From positions 331,740-395,739 of the forward strand of contig VYZB01000381.1 in NCBI GenBank assembly GCA_013397455.1: DNA of 64,000 bases, read 5' to 3'. The notes beneath the pieces are model-generated. The model was given only the letters and a program-made list of their open reading frames with translations, was not told the DNA's origin and made no database searches. This document shows, piece by piece, positions 62,276 through 64,000 of this stretch. A program made the position numbers and the translations under genes. The stretch comes from Crotophaga sulcirostris (taxonomy: Eukaryota; Chordata; Aves; Cuculiformes; Crotophagidae). Every line of letters begins with the position of its first letter. Within the stretch, counting starts at the first letter, position 1.

Positions 62276-64000
62276 TTTATTTTCTGTGCCAGATAGAAAT
62301 GTGTCTTCAGGAAAGGGAAAGAAGAGAGTGGGAGAGCAAGCATAGCATAATAAAATGTAAAAATAGAGAGATGAGAAATAGATGGACAGATGTACAGGTG
62401 AAATGATAAAAGAGGTAAGAGAGAGCAAGAGAGAGAGAGATAGCTACACAATCTTTAATAACTGGCTGCTGGCTTTGGGGGGTTTTATTCAAAAAGCCCC
62501 TAAAACTACAGAATTGTTTCAAGAAGAGGGTTTTTTTTTCCTGTTGGTATTTACTCCATATTCTCAGGGTTGCACAGCAAGACACCTGAGCATGCTACAC
62601 TCCAGACACCTGTGCAGCAGATTTGGCACAGGTTTTATTTATAATTCCCAAGAGATGTCACACTCAGCAACGAAAGGAGGAGCACGAAGAAGAGAATCTG
62701 CATGTCAATCATTACTTTGCAGTCAAAGAAACAAATAATCTAGGATGAAACAGAAGATGTTTGTTGCTTGCTTTTTAAGACATGAAAAAAAAAAATCATG
62801 CAACAGCCCTATGACAAACCACACAGCGTAGAATAGGTGTGTTTGAAGGCAGATAGATGCTTAGTCCACAAAACACGAAACATTAGCAAAGCAGAAACTA
62901 CATAACAAAGACATCCACATAATGCACCAAAGTCTACCCTCTAACTACAGATAACTCCTGCCCTCCAAATAAAAGGGGTCTCATAAACTATTGATTGGTG
63001 TGCTACAGGACAGTAGATGCTTGGTTGTTTTTTCCAAATGCAGTAATAAAAAGATAAGGTAGGTTTAACAGGGGAAAAGACCCACATGTGGTTGAAATTG
63101 AAGGATAAAGTCCAGCAATTAAGTGGATGCAACTACTGAACAGGTGAAACAGATTATTAAGACTAAATCCTTTGTAGCTTTATACTTGAAGAACTTTGGG
63201 AATGCTTGGATTTCTGTAAAAATGTATAATAAATTAGTTTTTACAGTAATTTAAGTGTAGTCATGTTGATATTTCTGTTTGTGTAGGGACAAAAAAGACT
63301 CAATTTTTATTTTTCGAGATAAGATGTCTATTAGTTTTCAATTTTTATGGGGACATCAGACCAGCAATATGATAGATTCTTTGTTAGTTACAGACTCAGC
63401 AATTCTATTTCTTTAATGCCTTTCAGAAAAATCTGCTCTCCCTTTATTACACAATAATGTTGCATTGTAGCAGAGAGGCAGTAAATGTAATATCGTGCTA
63501 AAACAAACAGAAAAGGAACTTAAATAATTTAAATACATTCATTTTTAAGTAAAGCAAAAAGCTTTAATAATCAAAATGAAGCTTCCTATGATCAGAATGG
63601 TCAGACTGACAGTTTAGTTTTGTCTGGGGGGAGGGGAGTTTCATAGCAAGCAGTGTATTGTAACAATCATTTGGGGTATTATTTGTGTATGTAAATTAAC
63701 CATGTTTATCCATATTGTCCTAAAAGCCTTCTTTATGTCTAGAATTCCAACTGAAAGATGGAGAATTTGTATCAACAGTTAAAAACTCAGAAAGGATTAA
63801 CTTGTAGTCCATATTTTTTGTCCCTAGAGCCCAAGTTAAAAACTTTGAGTTTTAGAAAATATAAAAAGAAATGCAAAATAAAGAATAAGCCTATTTGTCA
63901 CTTTTCTACCATCAGTCCAAGCAGTTTAGTTATCATGTATTTCTTAGAACTTGATATTTTAACTGTGAAACAGCTCTGGGTTTATTATTGTGTTTTTATT

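Larger units (their letters stand above)
55860..64000. other. Upstream flank to right edge, no genes seen
   Basis: AT-rich unique sequence with a MIR core at 61.1 kb, a putative CNE at 62.1 kb, a short GA repeat near 62430 and A- or T-runs. No exon of a neighbouring gene is recognised up to the edge. Confidence 0.5.

Overview
The window is nuclear DNA from a bird. It is dominated by 5'-truncated CR1 LINEs that share one 3' terminus, with a few very old CR1 and MIR-like remnants. Long non-coding stretches surround a single CpG-rich promoter-like region. Nothing bacterial or viral is visible, and there are no tRNA or rRNA genes or CRISPR arrays. The species cannot be named from this sequence.

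The one protein-coding exon I can support is very short. It lies on the minus strand at 18177-18226 and encodes MDISELCISDPLGYHN followed by a split codon and a GTGAGT donor. I recognise it as the first coding exon of ESRRB, the orphan nuclear receptor estrogen-related receptor beta (NR3B2). Bases 1-18176 are therefore best read as ESRRB intron 1, and everything right of about 19.2 kb as upstream flank. The second coding exon is not in the window. A 52-nt candidate alternative exon with good splice signals lies in the intron at 11521-11572. If spliced to exon 1 it would stop the frame after 14 codons.

The promoter side is structurally odd. Reading outward from the start codon there is a five-codon upstream ORF whose stop overlaps the ESRRB ATG. 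A polypurine tract of about 320 bp follows, then a CpG-rich block broken by a 250-base assembly gap, then a 26-bp minisatellite whose units mostly carry CACGTG-like cores. A CR1 foldback hairpin and a hAT-like MITE lie just beyond.

The flank from 20 to 64 kb holds eight young CR1 fragments, three ancient CR1 fragments, scattered MIR-like pieces and a second copy of the same MITE at 55.7 kb. Several compact, homeodomain-motif-rich blocks (about 39.8, 41.7, 47.4 and 62.1 kb) look like conserved non-coding elements that could be enhancers. That last reading is by eye only. The most original observations are the two-copy MITE family, the uORF/start overlap, the minisatellite at the promoter, the CR1 foldback and the candidate alternative exon.
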